64,000 bases of DNA. It comes from Enterococcus aquimarinus. Its GTDB lineage: Bacteria > Bacillota > Bacilli > Lactobacillales > Enterococcaceae. The stretch spans positions 271,778 to 335,777 of the forward strand of contig NZ_JXKD01000001.1 in assembly GCF_001885765.1 (NCBI RefSeq). Direction: 5' to 3'. How positions within the stretch are numbered: position 1 is the stretch's first letter; every line of letters begins with the position of its first letter. Made by a program: the position numbers and the translations under genes. Under the pieces are notes generated by a model. The model had not been told where the DNA came from. It made no database searches and saw only the letters and a list, made by a program, of their open reading frames with translations. This document shows positions 50,338 through 59,750 of this stretch, piece by piece.

Positions 50338-52005
50338 CTATTTTATAGCGTCCAACATAGCTACGTAACTCTGGTAGTTCTCGTTTCCGCCAGATAGGTT
50401 GTAGACTTCCTTGAAGCCATGATTAATCAAAACGTTTTGGGCCGCATTCCCGGTCACGCCTTTATTACAGTAAGTGACGGTCGGTACTTCCTTGTCTAAT
50501 TCTTCCGCACGGATTCTTAGTTCCCCTAGCGGTATATGGACGGCACCCTTCACATGGGATTTTTCATAATCCTTTTTCGAACGGGTGTCGATGATTTGGA
50601 TTGCCTCGCCTTTTTCTTGAGCGGCTAATATCTTAGTCGGCGTCATCAACGGGTTACGTTTGATGGCATTATCCAATGCCATACCGGTATAAAGAACGGG
50701 ATCTTTTGTCGTTGCAAACGGCGGTGCGTAAGCCAAATCTAAGTGGAAAAGGTCTTCCGCTTTGGCGCCGAAAGTAATGGCGGTAGCAAGCACGTCAACC
50801 CGCTTGTCAACACCACCTTTGCCAATAACTTGCGCGCCTAGGACAAGGCCCGTCTTGCGGTCTGCCAAAGCTTTAATGGTTAATTCCTGTCCGCCCAGAT
50901 ATTCAGCGTGATCGGGTTTCAAGTTATAAAGCGTTTCGTATTCATAGCCTTCCTGAATCGCTTCTTTTTCGGTTAAACCGGTTTGGCCGACGTGCAGGTC
51001 AAAGATTCGGAAGATCCCGGTTCCCAGTACTCCTCGGTGTTCCAGGTTTCCGCCCGTAATAACGTCCCCAGCAATGCGTCCCATTTTATTGGCCGTCGAG
51101 CCCAATGGACGGTAAATCGGTTTGCCGGTAATGACGCTGAAGCTTTCGGCCACATCGCCGACCGCATATACATCCGGCACATTGGTCTGCATCTTTTTGT
51201 TTACGGCAATAGCGCCCGTAGTGCCAATCTCCACGCCAATTTGTTTAGCCAACTTAGTATTGGGACGAACCCCAACCGAGAGGAAGACGACATCAGCTTC
51301 AAGAGTCTCGCCCTTAGTGGTGGTCACACTCTTAACTGAACTTTCACCATCAATGGTCTTCACGGTATCACTCAAAAGGAGCCGAACACCATGAGCACGC
51401 AAGTGTTCCTCGACGCGGAATGCCATATCGGCATCCATTGGCGGCATCACTTGGTCCTGCATTTCCACCAAGGTTACTTTCATCCCTTTATGCACCAATT
51501 GCTCGGTCATTTCCAAGCCGATAAAACCAGAACCAACCACGACGGCTTTCTTCGGTTGCTTCAGGGAAAGGTAAGCAGTTATGTCGCGGTTATCCTGAAT
51601 GTTCCGTACTTGGAAGACGTTGTTGTATGCGCCTTGGTTGAAAGGAGGCGGTGTGAAAGGATTGGCACCAGTGGCAAGCACTAATACATCATAGCTGTCT
51701 TCTTTCGTTTCCCCGGTTACGACATCCAACACTTCCAACGTTTTCGTTTCATGATTGACTTTGGTTACCTTGTGTTCAGTAAAAATATCAACATTATAAC
51801 GCTTTTTGAACCAAGCAGTATTTCGGGGAGTCAGTTCGTCAATGCTTTCGACTTCCCCACCAATTTGATAAGGAATCCCGCAAACAGAATAAGAAATATC
51901 TTTTCCTTGGTCATAAACAACAATTTCAGCTTCTTCGGTATTTCTTCTAGCTTTTGCCGCTACGGATGTGCCGGCTGCAACGGAACCAATAATAACTATT
52001 TTCAT
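50338..52005 (-). CDS. CoA-disulfide reductase-like FAD oxidoreductase with rhodanese domain
   Basis: 555 residues. FAD motif IIGSVAAGTSVAAKARR at the start, active-site Cys in ISYSVCGIPYQIGG near residue 43, a second nucleotide site VVGSGFIGLEMTEQL near 157, and a C-terminal rhodanese domain (about 455-550) with the Cys of TYCNKGVTGN. This is the CoADR-RHD fusion, which reduces CoA disulfide or persulfide. It lies 35 bases after acr3 in the same direction and is probably part of the arsenic operon. Confidence 0.88.
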   Translation of the reverse strand: MKIVIIGSVAAGTSVAAKARRNTEEAEIVVYDQGKDISYSVCGIPYQIGGEVESIDELTPRNTAWFKKRYNVDIFTEHKVTKVNHETKTLEVLDVVTGETKEDSYDVLVLATGANPFTPPPFNQGAYNNVFQVRNIQDNRDITAYLSLKQPKKAVVVGSGFIGLEMTEQLVHKGMKVTLVEMQDQVMPPMDADMAFRVEEHLRAHGVRLLLSDTVKTIDGESSVKSVTTTKGETLEADVVFLSVGVRPNTKLAKQIGVEIGTTGAIAVNKKMQTNVPDVYAVGDVAESFSVITGKPIYRPLGSTANKMGRIAGDVITGGNLEHRGVLGTGIFRIFDLHVGQTGLTEKEAIQEGYEYETLYNLKPDHAEYLGGQELTIKALADRKTGLVLGAQVIGKGGVDKRVDVLATAITFGAKAEDLFHLDLAYAPPFATTKDPVLYTGMALDNAIKRNPLMTPTKILAAQEKGEAIQIIDTRSKKDYEKSHVKGAVHIPLGELRIRAEELDKEVPTVTYCNKGVTGNAAQNVLINHGFKEVYNLSGGNENYQSYVAMLDAIK

Positions 52006-52040
52006 GTTGTCTGCCTCTTTTCCATCATTTTATTCTTTAT

Positions 52041-53111
52041 TTAGTATTCATACCCGTCAAACCAATGTTTTGTTTTATTTGAAAATTTGACTAACAATAA
52101 CATCATTGGTACTTCAATTAGAACACCAACAACGGTCACAAGAGTTGCGCCTGAATCTAATCCAAACATTGAGATCGATACCGCTACCGCTAGTTCAAAG
52201 AAATTACTAGTGCCCACCATAGCTGCTGGGGCTGCAATATTGTATGGCAAGCGACAGGCTTTGGATCCCCCGTACCCTATAACATAAATCAAAATATTTT
52301 GAATAATTAAAGGAACTGAAATAAGTAAAATGTGGAGAGGATTCTCAATAATGGGTTGTCCTTGAGTTGTAAAAATAATAATTAATGTTAAAACCAAGCC
52401 CAAATTTGTATAACCATCAAATTTTCCAATAAAAGTATTTTCAAAATACTCTTTTCCTTTTTTATTTACTACTACGTTACGTGTAAAAATAGCCGCTACT
52501 AATGGCGCAACGATGAATAATACCAATGATAAAACTAACGTTTCCATTGGAACATCAATGTCTGTGACACCTAGTAACAACGAAACGATTGGAACATATA
52601 GTAATAGGATTAAAATATCATTTACCGAAACCTGGACCAGGGTATAGGCTGGATCACCATTTGTAAGTTTACTCCAAACAAATACCATTGCTGTACAGGG
52701 CGCTGCTCCTAGTAAAACAGCACCCGCTATATATTCTCCAGCTAACTCTGAACTAACCCACTGATTAAATACAACATAGAAGAAAAATGCGGCAATAGCG
52801 AACATCGTAAAAGGCTTAATTGCATAATTAATGAAGCTAGTCAACGCAATACCTTTAGGTTTCTTTAAAGCGCCTACTACACTAAAAAAATCTATTTTTA
52901 AAAACATTGGAAATATCATAATCCAAAGTAAAATGGAAGTTGGTATGGAGACGTTATAAAATGTCATTCCCTCTAAATCTATTGGAACACCGGGTAAAAA
53001 ATAGCCAATCAATATCCCGGCAATCATACTTAATCCTACCCACAACGATAAATATTTCTCCCAAATACCTATAGCTAGTTTATTATGTTTCTTTTCTGAA
53101 ATCGTCGTCAT
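52041..53111 (-). CDS. ACR3-family arsenite efflux permease
   Basis: 356 residues and about ten hydrophobic segments. LGAAPCTAMVFVWSKLTNGD near residue 130 carries the conserved ACR3 Cys, and YTLVQVSVNDI follows. ACR3 exports As(OH)3 with the proton motive force. It follows arsR in the operon. Often called arsB in annotations, though it is not of the ArsB family. Confidence 0.92.
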   Translation of the reverse strand: MTTISEKKHNKLAIGIWEKYLSLWVGLSMIAGILIGYFLPGVPIDLEGMTFYNVSIPTSILLWIMIFPMFLKIDFFSVVGALKKPKGIALTSFINYAIKPFTMFAIAAFFFYVVFNQWVSSELAGEYIAGAVLLGAAPCTAMVFVWSKLTNGDPAYTLVQVSVNDILILLLYVPIVSLLLGVTDIDVPMETLVLSLVLFIVAPLVAAIFTRNVVVNKKGKEYFENTFIGKFDGYTNLGLVLTLIIIFTTQGQPIIENPLHILLISVPLIIQNILIYVIGYGGSKACRLPYNIAAPAAMVGTSNFFELAVAVSISMFGLDSGATLVTVVGVLIEVPMMLLLVKFSNKTKHWFDGYEY

Positions 53112-53144
53112 AATTATCTCCTTTTAAATGAGGTTAGATCGATA

Positions 53145-53483
53145 TTATTGTAGAACGCCAAGGTTTGTCTTATCGGTCTTATTTCCTTCTTTGATACAAA
53201 TACAATCCGCGGCATGTGTCAGCAAGTGAACCGTTTCCTGAATGTACTGCTTTGCTGTTTCTTCGTTAAGGGAATAATGATGCCAGGTCCCCTTTTTTTC
53301 TGAAGTCACCATTCCTGCTTCAGTCAGTACCTTGATATGGTGGGATAGGGTTGGCTGCGTAAAATCAAAGTGTTCTAAAATATCACAGGCACACATTTCC
53401 CCACATGAGAGCATGTCTAATATTTTGACACGTTTTGGTTCAGATAGGGCTTTGGCAATCTTTGCATACGATTCGTATGTCAT
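53145..53483 (-). CDS. arsR: ArsR-family arsenic repressor
   Basis: 112 residues. Winged helix with LSEPKRVKILDML, the metal-site motif CGEMCACDIL near residue 30, and the recognition helix QPTLSHHIKVL. Arsenite binding to the cysteines releases DNA. AAAGGAG precedes the ATG at 53483; the open frame extends further but into arsD. Here it is inside the operon, not at its head. Confidence 0.92.
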   Translation of the reverse strand: MTYESYAKIAKALSEPKRVKILDMLSCGEMCACDILEHFDFTQPTLSHHIKVLTEAGMVTSEKKGTWHHYSLNEETAKQYIQETVHLLTHAADCICIKEGNKTDKTNLGVLQ

Positions 53484-53497
53484 TTTCAGTCTCCTTT

Positions 53498-53839
53498 CTA
53501 CTTTACGGTAGAGGCCGTTATTTTTTCTAAGGATACACCTAACCAATCAGCAATCTCCTGGTTAGTTGGATAATCTCCGACTTTCACTATGGTATCGTTA
53601 TTCAAAACAGTCACTGGCAAACCGTCTATTCCTTTTTCCTGAAGCACTTGCTGAACGGCTTCATTGCGAATAAAAGAATTTGGATTCGCACTTAGATTGT
53701 AACGGACCATTTGCTTTCCTTCTACTTTCCGAACGTGTTGCATGACAGCAGTGATGCGAATCAAGTTTTCATCCACAGAAGGGCCGCATACGCCGGTGCT
53801 GCAACACAATGCTGGTTCATAAATCGCTAATTTCTCCAT
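53498..53839 (-). CDS. arsD: ArsD arsenic metallochaperone (second copy)
   Basis: 113 residues. EPALCCSTGVCGP near residue 8 has the CC...C site that binds As(III). ArsD passes arsenite to ArsA. It follows arsA and ends 15 bases before arsR. It lacks the C-terminal Cys pairs that the other copy has. Confidence 0.92.
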   Translation of the reverse strand: MEKLAIYEPALCCSTGVCGPSVDENLIRITAVMQHVRKVEGKQMVRYNLSANPNSFIRNEAVQQVLQEKGIDGLPVTVLNNDTIVKVGDYPTNQEIADWLGVSLEKITASTVK

Positions 53840-53864
53840 TTTTTTTATTTCCTTTCATAAAAGA

Positions 53865-55604
53865 CTATAGTATGGTCGCCAAAGCTTCCCCTTTGAGTTC
53901 TACCGAACTCCACTCCACAACCGCAAAGTGGTTGTTTGATACTTCAGCTACTTTTTGGATCCATTTTTGTTCGTTTTGAGCCCGGGCTAGCAGCAATTCA
54001 TTGGTGGTTCCGGTTGATAACATGCTGTTATTTACCACCCACCACGTATGCGCAATGTTTGCCCGGTCTAAGTCTTCCTTTAATCGAAGCGATTCGTATA
54101 CTGGCGTATTTTCAGGCAGTGTGACCATCACCACTTCCGTTTGCTGTGGGTCTTGCAACACTGGCAACAACTGGCGTACCGATTCCGGCACCTCCCCTGA
54201 AGTTCGCTCCACTTCTTTGGCGTAACTTTGGGAAGAGTCCAACAGCAATAAGGTGTGTCCCGTAGGTGCGGTGTCAATGACGACCACATCGGCGTCGACG
54301 GTCGCTACAATGTCAGCGAAACGTCTGAAAACGGCTATTTCCTGGGTACATGGAGAGCGCAAATCTTCTTCCACATAGGCCAAGTCTTCTGGTGACATCG
54401 TTTGGCGGGCCTTCGTCAGCACTTCTTCTTGATAATCTGCTAGTTCTTGCTTTTCGTCAATGCGACTCATTTTGATCGCGTCCGATTCTTGAATGATATA
54501 GCCCAAGTGGGCAGCAGGATCGGTTGTGGCCAAGTGGACTTTCTTGCCTTTTTCCGCCAGTCCAAGGGCAATGGTAGCGGCAATCGTTGTTTTTCCAACC
54601 CCGCCTTTTCCCATCGTGAAGACCACACGCTTATTTGTACGCACCAAATCATCGACAATCTCTCTAAGCGCCGGGTAAGTTTCGTTTTGCAAACTTGCAG
54701 GAGCAGTAATGACGTGCTCATCTTTTAAGAGTGAACGTAAATTTTCAAGGCCAGTCACGTTAAAGGAACGCAAAGGAATCTGTGTAGCTGGAAGTTGCTT
54801 CAAGCTGGCGGGCATATTGGTTAAGGCTTCTTGCTGCTCGTCTGCAAACTTTTGCGAAACGGCATCGGTTGGCTTCTCCAACACGCCATTGACGATGAGT
54901 CGTTGGTTAAGAACACCCAATTCTTTTAGCTCGTTAAAAGCGCGTTCCGCCTCCATAATCGGCCCTTCTTGTGGCCGGGTGACTAAGAGCAAGGTTGTTT
55001 TTGTTTTATCGGCTAGCGTTTTGACCGCCCGTTCGTAGCTCTCCTTCTGATCACCTAAACCGGAAAGTTGTCCCATGCAAGAAACACCTGTAGTGTTCTC
55101 ATCTAGAAAGTTATTCCATGCAGACGGTAACTGCAGCATCCGCAACGTATGGCCTGTTGGTGCGGTATCAAAGAGAATGAAATCAAATTTCTGTTCGACT
55201 TCAGGATTGGTCAAAAATCCAGCAAACTCGTTAAAGGAGGCAATCTCCACGGTACAAGAACCTATGAGTTGCTCCTCCATATTGGCAATGGCAGATTCCG
55301 GCAACAGCCCCCGATAAGGGCCAACGACGGACTCCATGTATTCCTGAGCTGCTGTAATGGGATCAAAGTTGGCCACATGCAAGCCTGGTACTTCTTCGAT
55401 TGCCGTTCCTTTATTGGTCAGTTCCCGTCCAAACACATCTTGTAAGTTACTGGCAGGGTCTGTACTGACCAGCATCACGCGCTTGCCACTGTCAGCCAGT
55501 GCGACCGCTGTCGCGCAGGCGGTTGAAGTCTTTCCAACCCCGCCCTTTCCCGTAAAGAATAAGTATTTTGTTAAGTCACTTGCTATTGGTGAATAATTTT
55601 CCAT
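53865..55604 (-). CDS. arsA: ArsA arsenite-activated ATPase
   Basis: 579 residues with two halves: P-loops GKGGVGKTSTAC near residue 18 and GKGGVGKTTIAA near 333, each with a DTAPTGHT switch. The arsenite-binding cysteines are seen in IGSCTVEI, VSCMGQL and SPCTQEI. ArsA drives the efflux permease with ATP. It lies between two arsD copies. Confidence 0.94.
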   Translation of the reverse strand: MENYSPIASDLTKYLFFTGKGGVGKTSTACATAVALADSGKRVMLVSTDPASNLQDVFGRELTNKGTAIEEVPGLHVANFDPITAAQEYMESVVGPYRGLLPESAIANMEEQLIGSCTVEIASFNEFAGFLTNPEVEQKFDFILFDTAPTGHTLRMLQLPSAWNNFLDENTTGVSCMGQLSGLGDQKESYERAVKTLADKTKTTLLLVTRPQEGPIMEAERAFNELKELGVLNQRLIVNGVLEKPTDAVSQKFADEQQEALTNMPASLKQLPATQIPLRSFNVTGLENLRSLLKDEHVITAPASLQNETYPALREIVDDLVRTNKRVVFTMGKGGVGKTTIAATIALGLAEKGKKVHLATTDPAAHLGYIIQESDAIKMSRIDEKQELADYQEEVLTKARQTMSPEDLAYVEEDLRSPCTQEIAVFRRFADIVATVDADVVVIDTAPTGHTLLLLDSSQSYAKEVERTSGEVPESVRQLLPVLQDPQQTEVVMVTLPENTPVYESLRLKEDLDRANIAHTWWVVNNSMLSTGTTNELLLARAQNEQKWIQKVAEVSNNHFAVVEWSSVELKGEALATIL

Positions 55605-55623
55605 CTATCATCGTTCCTTCCTT

Positions 55624-55995
55624 TTAACAGCAGTCGGAGCCAGCTCCGCCGCAACAGCTACCGTCAGCTGATCCTGCCATGACGAATTGGATTCCCATGA
55701 ATGTCGAAATATCATCTAAAGTAGGATAAGCGCCTTTTTTCTTTACTTCCCCATTCACCAATGTGATCGGCAACGCATCGGCCAATTCTTCTTGCAAAAT
55801 GGTTGTCACGGTTGCATTATTAACAAATTCTTGCGGGCTGCTCGACAGGTTGTACCGAATTGCCTCGTAGCCTTCAACTGTATTCAGGGCTTGAATAGCA
55901 GACGTCATCATCAATAAGTCTTCATTCACGGAAGGCCCGCACACCCCGGTGTTACAACACATGGCCGGCTCAAATAATTCCAGTTTATTCATCAT
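55624..55995 (-). CDS. arsD: ArsD arsenic metallochaperone (first copy)
   Basis: 123 residues. EPAMCCNTGVCGP at the N-terminus, and a C-terminal GSCCGGAGSDCC with two further vicinal Cys pairs. These extra pairs are typical of full-length ArsD. First gene of the operon. AAGGAG precedes two adjacent ATG codons, either of which may be used. Confidence 0.92.
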   Translation of the reverse strand: MMNKLELFEPAMCCNTGVCGPSVNEDLLMMTSAIQALNTVEGYEAIRYNLSSSPQEFVNNATVTTILQEELADALPITLVNGEVKKKGAYPTLDDISTFMGIQFVMAGSADGSCCGGAGSDCC

Positions 55996-56021
55996 ATTAT
56001 CTCCTTTTTACTATCTACTTC

Positions 56022-56075
56022 TATACATAGAAAGTCATCTATGTATAATATAGAAGTTCATCTATCTTTTGTCAA
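56022..56075 (-). promoter_or_regulatory. Promoter and operator of the ars operon
   Basis: On the minus strand TTGACA (56075-56070) and TATATT (56052-56047) are 17 bases apart. Just downstream TATACATAGA (56022-56031) and TCTATGTATA (56038-56047) form a perfect inverted repeat with a six-base spacer, a likely ArsR operator. Confidence 0.82.
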
Positions 56076-56167
56076 TACATTGAATAGTAAAACTATATGA
56101 AAGCTTGGAGGAATCTTTTTAAGTACACTTAACCTGGATACCTGCCTAAAAAAGGCTGGAGAGAATG

Positions 56168-56204
56168 AAAAGGGAACTTCTCTTATCACAAGAAGTTCCC
56201 TTTT
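56168..56204. terminator. Terminator after cadA
   Basis: A 14-base perfect stem (56168-56181 with 56191-56204) begins with AAAA and ends with TTTT. It closes the cad operon on the minus strand and could work both ways. Confidence 0.82.
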
Positions 56205-56211
56205 ACTAATT

Positions 56212-58671
56212 CTATTTATTGAGGATTCGCATGGCATTGATGACGGCAATCACGGTGACCCCCACATCCGCAAAGACCGCTTCCCACATCGAAGCCACCC
56301 CAAAGGCACCCAGAATGAGGAACAAGCCTTTCACCCCAAGGGCGAAGAGGATGTTTTGCCAAACAATGCGACGGGTATCCTTGGCAACCTGCATGGCCGT
56401 CCCAATCTTGGAGGGTTTGTCGTCCATGATCACCACGTCAGCGGCTTCAATGGCTGCGTCGGACCCCAGGCCACCCATGGCGAAGCCGATATCGGAGCGG
56501 GCCAGGACCGGGGTATCGTTGATTCCGTCCCCGACGAAGGCGACTTTTTCATTCTTCTTCTTGCGGGAGAGGATCTCCTCGAATTTCGTCACCTTGTCTT
56601 GCGGCAACAGTTCGCTGTAGACCTCTGAGATTCCCAGTTTCTTGGCTACTGCCTCACCTACAGACTGGGCGTCACCCGTGAGCATGATGATGTGTTCGAT
56701 TCCCAGCTTCTTCATGGTGGCGATAGCGGCTGCGGCGTCTTCCTTGATGGCGTCCGCAATCAGGAGGGAACCGGCGTACTCACCTTCCACAGCCAGGTAC
56801 ACGATGGTTCCGATTTCAGATACTTCTTCGAAGTTCACCGCGAATTTTTCCATCAGACGGGCATTTCCCGCCAACACTTCTTTGCCGTCAATGGTCGCTT
56901 GGATTCCGTGTCCGGAGATTTCGTTATAGGCAGTGATTCGTTCTTCCTGGATTGCTTGGCCATATCTTTCCTTGATAGAATCGGCAATCGGGTGGCTAGA
57001 ATGGGCCTCGGCATGGGCTGCCACTTCAATCAAATCTTCTGGACTGACCCCCAGCTTGGGCTCAATCGCGGTAATCTCGAACTTCCCTTTTGTCAAGGTA
57101 CCGGTCTTGTCCATCACCACGTACTTCAAGTCGTTCAGGGCTTCCAAGTAGTTGCTGCCCTTCACGAGGATCCCTTTTCTTGAAGAAGCGCCAATTCCGC
57201 CGAAAAAACCGACGGGAATGGAGACGACCAGGGCACAGGGGCAGGAAATAACCAAGAAGATCGCTGCCCGGTAGATCCATTCATCGAACGTCGCTCCCGG
57301 GAGTACCAAGGGTGGCACAACCGCCAACAGGAGTGCGGCGACCACGACGACGGGCGTATAGTAGCGCGCAAATTTGGTGATAAACTGCTCGGTCGGCGCC
57401 TTCCGGCCGCTGGCGTTCTCGACCAAGTCCAAAATCTTCTTAACGGTGGATTCCGCAAAGGGCTTCTCCACCACTACTTTCAGCACACCGTTGCGATTGA
57501 TAAAGCCACTCAGGACGGAGTCGCCTGGGGCCACGCTCCGCGGAACCGATTCCCCGGTCAAAGCGGACGTATCCATAGCGGAGGTTCCCTCCACGATTTT
57601 CCCGTCCAACGGCACTTTCTCACCCGGGCGGACCAGAATGAAATCACCCGCTCTGATGGTTTCCGGTGCGACCTTCACAATCCCGTTTCCCGTATCCAGG
57701 TTCGCGTAATCGGGACGGATATCCATCAGGTCCGCAATCGAGCGGCGGGACTTGGAAAGGGCGACATCCTGGAATAGTTCTCCCACCTGGTAGAAGAGCA
57801 TGACCGCGACGGCCTCCGGATATTCCTGTACATAGAAGGCAGCCAGCGTCGCTATTGTCATCAGGAAGTTCTCGTCAAAGACTTGTCCGCGGAATATGTT
57901 TCGGACCGCACGCCAGACGACATCATAGCCGGAAATCAGGTAGGCAATCACGAACAGGATAACGGGAAGAACTCCTGGAAGTGGCAGGAATATTCCGGCC
58001 AGCATAAGGGAGAAGCCGAGTACCAAGCGAATGACGGCTGTCCTCAGTTCATTTTCTTCCCCGTCTTCCCTATTATCCCGCTCTACCGCTTCAGCAGCTG
58101 CTGATTCCGACTCGGCTGTCTTCGTGCTCATTGCAATCAATGTACCGTCGGCCTTGTTCTTCAGGACCACATCTGGCTCCAACGTGTTCACTTTCTGTTT
58201 CACTTGGGAGAGGATTTGGTCTTTCTTCTCATTCGTCACCTCAAAGCTCAAGGTCTGCGTCATGAAGTTCACATTGCTGTTGGCCACACCTGCTACCTGA
58301 GCCACGCCTCTTTCGACCTTGCTCGCACAGTTGGCGCAGTCGATCCCGTCGAGGATCCATTCGTAGTGTTTTTCGTCCTCTTTTGGCTGGGTATCCTTGT
58401 TGGCTTCAGTATCCAGCTTGAGTAGGCGGCCGTCGGCCTTGTTTTTCAGGATCACGTCGGGCTCCAGCTTATTCACTTTCTGTTTCACTTGGGAGAGGAT
58501 TTGGTCTTCCCTTTCCCCAGTCACCTCGAAGCTCAAGGTTTGGGTCATGTAGTTCACGTTGCTGTTGGCCACACCTGCCACCTTCGCAACGCCTCTTTCT
58601 ACTTTATTAGCACAATTAGCGCAATCGATCCCATCGAGGATCCATTCGTGTTGTTTCTTGTTCTCGTCCAT
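56212..58671 (-). CDS. cadA: Cadmium/zinc-exporting P1B-type ATPase with two HMA domains
   Basis: 819 residues. Two near-identical HMA domains with DGIDCANCANKVERGV (near 14) and DGIDCANCASKVERGV (near 109) begin the protein; most CadA pumps have one. The pump core has LTGESVPRS, SCPCALVVSIPVGFFGG, MDKTGTLTKGKF and FVGDGINDTPVLARSD. It exports Cd2+, Zn2+ and Pb2+. Base use here is clearly richer in G and C than in the core genome, a sign of separate origin. Last gene of the cadC-cadD-cadA group. Confidence 0.93.
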   Translation of the reverse strand: MDENKKQHEWILDGIDCANCANKVERGVAKVAGVANSNVNYMTQTLSFEVTGEREDQILSQVKQKVNKLEPDVILKNKADGRLLKLDTEANKDTQPKEDEKHYEWILDGIDCANCASKVERGVAQVAGVANSNVNFMTQTLSFEVTNEKKDQILSQVKQKVNTLEPDVVLKNKADGTLIAMSTKTAESESAAAEAVERDNREDGEENELRTAVIRLVLGFSLMLAGIFLPLPGVLPVILFVIAYLISGYDVVWRAVRNIFRGQVFDENFLMTIATLAAFYVQEYPEAVAVMLFYQVGELFQDVALSKSRRSIADLMDIRPDYANLDTGNGIVKVAPETIRAGDFILVRPGEKVPLDGKIVEGTSAMDTSALTGESVPRSVAPGDSVLSGFINRNGVLKVVVEKPFAESTVKKILDLVENASGRKAPTEQFITKFARYYTPVVVVAALLLAVVPPLVLPGATFDEWIYRAAIFLVISCPCALVVSIPVGFFGGIGASSRKGILVKGSNYLEALNDLKYVVMDKTGTLTKGKFEITAIEPKLGVSPEDLIEVAAHAEAHSSHPIADSIKERYGQAIQEERITAYNEISGHGIQATIDGKEVLAGNARLMEKFAVNFEEVSEIGTIVYLAVEGEYAGSLLIADAIKEDAAAAIATMKKLGIEHIIMLTGDAQSVGEAVAKKLGISEVYSELLPQDKVTKFEEILSRKKKNEKVAFVGDGINDTPVLARSDIGFAMGGLGSDAAIEAADVVIMDDKPSKIGTAMQVAKDTRRIVWQNILFALGVKGLFLILGAFGVASMWEAVFADVGVTVIAVINAMRILNK
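58150..58660. repeat. Tandem 285-base duplication in cadA
   Basis: The segment with TGTTTCACTTGGGAGAGGAT at 58481 recurs at 58196, 285 bases (95 codons) away, and long stretches on both sides match. The two copies encode the two HMA domains. They differ at scattered bases, so the event is not the most recent. Confidence 0.82.
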
Positions 58672-58711
58672 TGCGTCTCTCCTTATTGAATATTAGTTTG
58701 AATGGCTTTCT

Positions 58712-59323
58712 CTATAATCCCAACAGGGTTTGAATGGTGCCATTTTCTATCATAATATAAATTCCTAATCCAATAAAAACCAGCGAGACTATCACCCGCT
58801 GATACTTCTCGATTGTTTCTGATATCAAGGTAATTTTTGATAATCTGTAACTGATATAGCAAAGGATCGCCACAGAGATGGCGAAAACAATTAACGCTAC
58901 ACCAATTTCAATTCCAGCTAGTGATGTAAAGTAAGGGATATAAATACCTAGATTGTCACCACCGGAAGCCACGGTAATCAGGGCTACCGTCCAAAATAAT
59001 CGGTTTCCCCCTCCTGCTTCCATTTTTTCAAGCACTTCCTCTTCATCTTCATCCTGCTCTCCCTTGAAAGCAATCCGAATTCCTAAGTACAGTGGAATCA
59101 ATCCCAACAAACCAATAATCCAGTCTTCAGGAATGAGGTTTAAAACATAAGCTGCAAATAAACTGAACGCAACGAGCATTCCCGTTCCCAGGTATTGTCC
59201 CCCAACGATTCCCTTCATCTTCCCCTTCGTGCTGCTTTGAGAGAAGATAATCATGAGGATCAGGAGATAATCAATACTGGTAGAAACATAAACCGCAAGG
59301 GCAGATATAATTGTTTGTAACAT
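58712..59323 (-). CDS. cadD: CadD-type cadmium resistance transporter
   Basis: 203 residues, about six hydrophobic segments with an acidic loop (KGEQDEDEEEVLEKME). YVSTSIDYLLILMIIF near residue 11 and VASGGDNLGIYIPYF near 108 are CadD family motifs. Such proteins export or sequester cadmium. GGGAG lies before the ATG at 59323; the frame is open further into cadC. Confidence 0.88.
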   Translation of the reverse strand: MLQTIISALAVYVSTSIDYLLILMIIFSQSSTKGKMKGIVGGQYLGTGMLVAFSLFAAYVLNLIPEDWIIGLLGLIPLYLGIRIAFKGEQDEDEEEVLEKMEAGGGNRLFWTVALITVASGGDNLGIYIPYFTSLAGIEIGVALIVFAISVAILCYISYRLSKITLISETIEKYQRVIVSLVFIGLGIYIMIENGTIQTLLGL

Positions 59324-59337
59324 AGGTGCACTCCCAT

Positions 59338-59712
59338 CTAAGATATAAGTTGCAAGTCTTCTCCCACTCTTAAGACCGAGCAAATAAAAGTCACTATTTC
59401 TTCGTTGGCCAGCGAATAGTAAACCATCTTCCCTTCTTGATACGATACTGTGACACCGTTTTTCTTCAAGAAGCGCAAGTGGTGAGAAGTTGACGCCATA
59501 CTGGCATTAATGATTGCGGCTAAATCGCATACGCACATCTCTTTATAAGTAGCGAGTGCATATAAAATCTTTATCCTTGAAGAATCCCCTAGACACTTGC
59601 TCAGTACTAATAAATCCGCAAAATCTTTATCTTTCAGTTCCGTTTGAACCTGGTCAACTTTTTCTGCATGAATAATCGTCGTTTTACAAACGTCCAAATC
59701 TATATTTTTCAT
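59338..59712 (-). CDS. cadC: CadC-type metal-sensing repressor (ArsR/SmtB family)
   Basis: 124 residues. Metal-site MCVCDLAAII near residue 59, an N-terminal Cys (DLDVCKTT), and the recognition helix STSHHLRFLKK fit CadC, which releases DNA on Cd, Pb or Zn. It is the first gene of the cad operon and has an operator just upstream. Confidence 0.92.
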   Translation of the reverse strand: MKNIDLDVCKTTIIHAEKVDQVQTELKDKDFADLLVLSKCLGDSSRIKILYALATYKEMCVCDLAAIINASMASTSHHLRFLKKNGVTVSYQEGKMVYYSLANEEIVTFICSVLRVGEDLQLIS

Positions 59713-59724
59713 CTTTACACCCCT

Positions 59725-59750
59725 TTCATTAAAATGTTTGTTTGAATGAA
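59725..59750 (-). promoter_or_regulatory. Likely CadC operator
   Basis: TTCATT and AATGAA end arms enclose an AT-rich core with TTTG/CAAA elements. It resembles the imperfect palindrome bound by CadC of plasmid pI258, as I remember it. It lies 13 bases upstream of the cadC start. Confidence 0.6.

Noticed and set aside
56692..57183. A 163-codon open frame on the plus strand opposite cadA
   Set aside because: It is a by-product of high-GC coding on the other strand, with no ribosome site and no recognisable domain.
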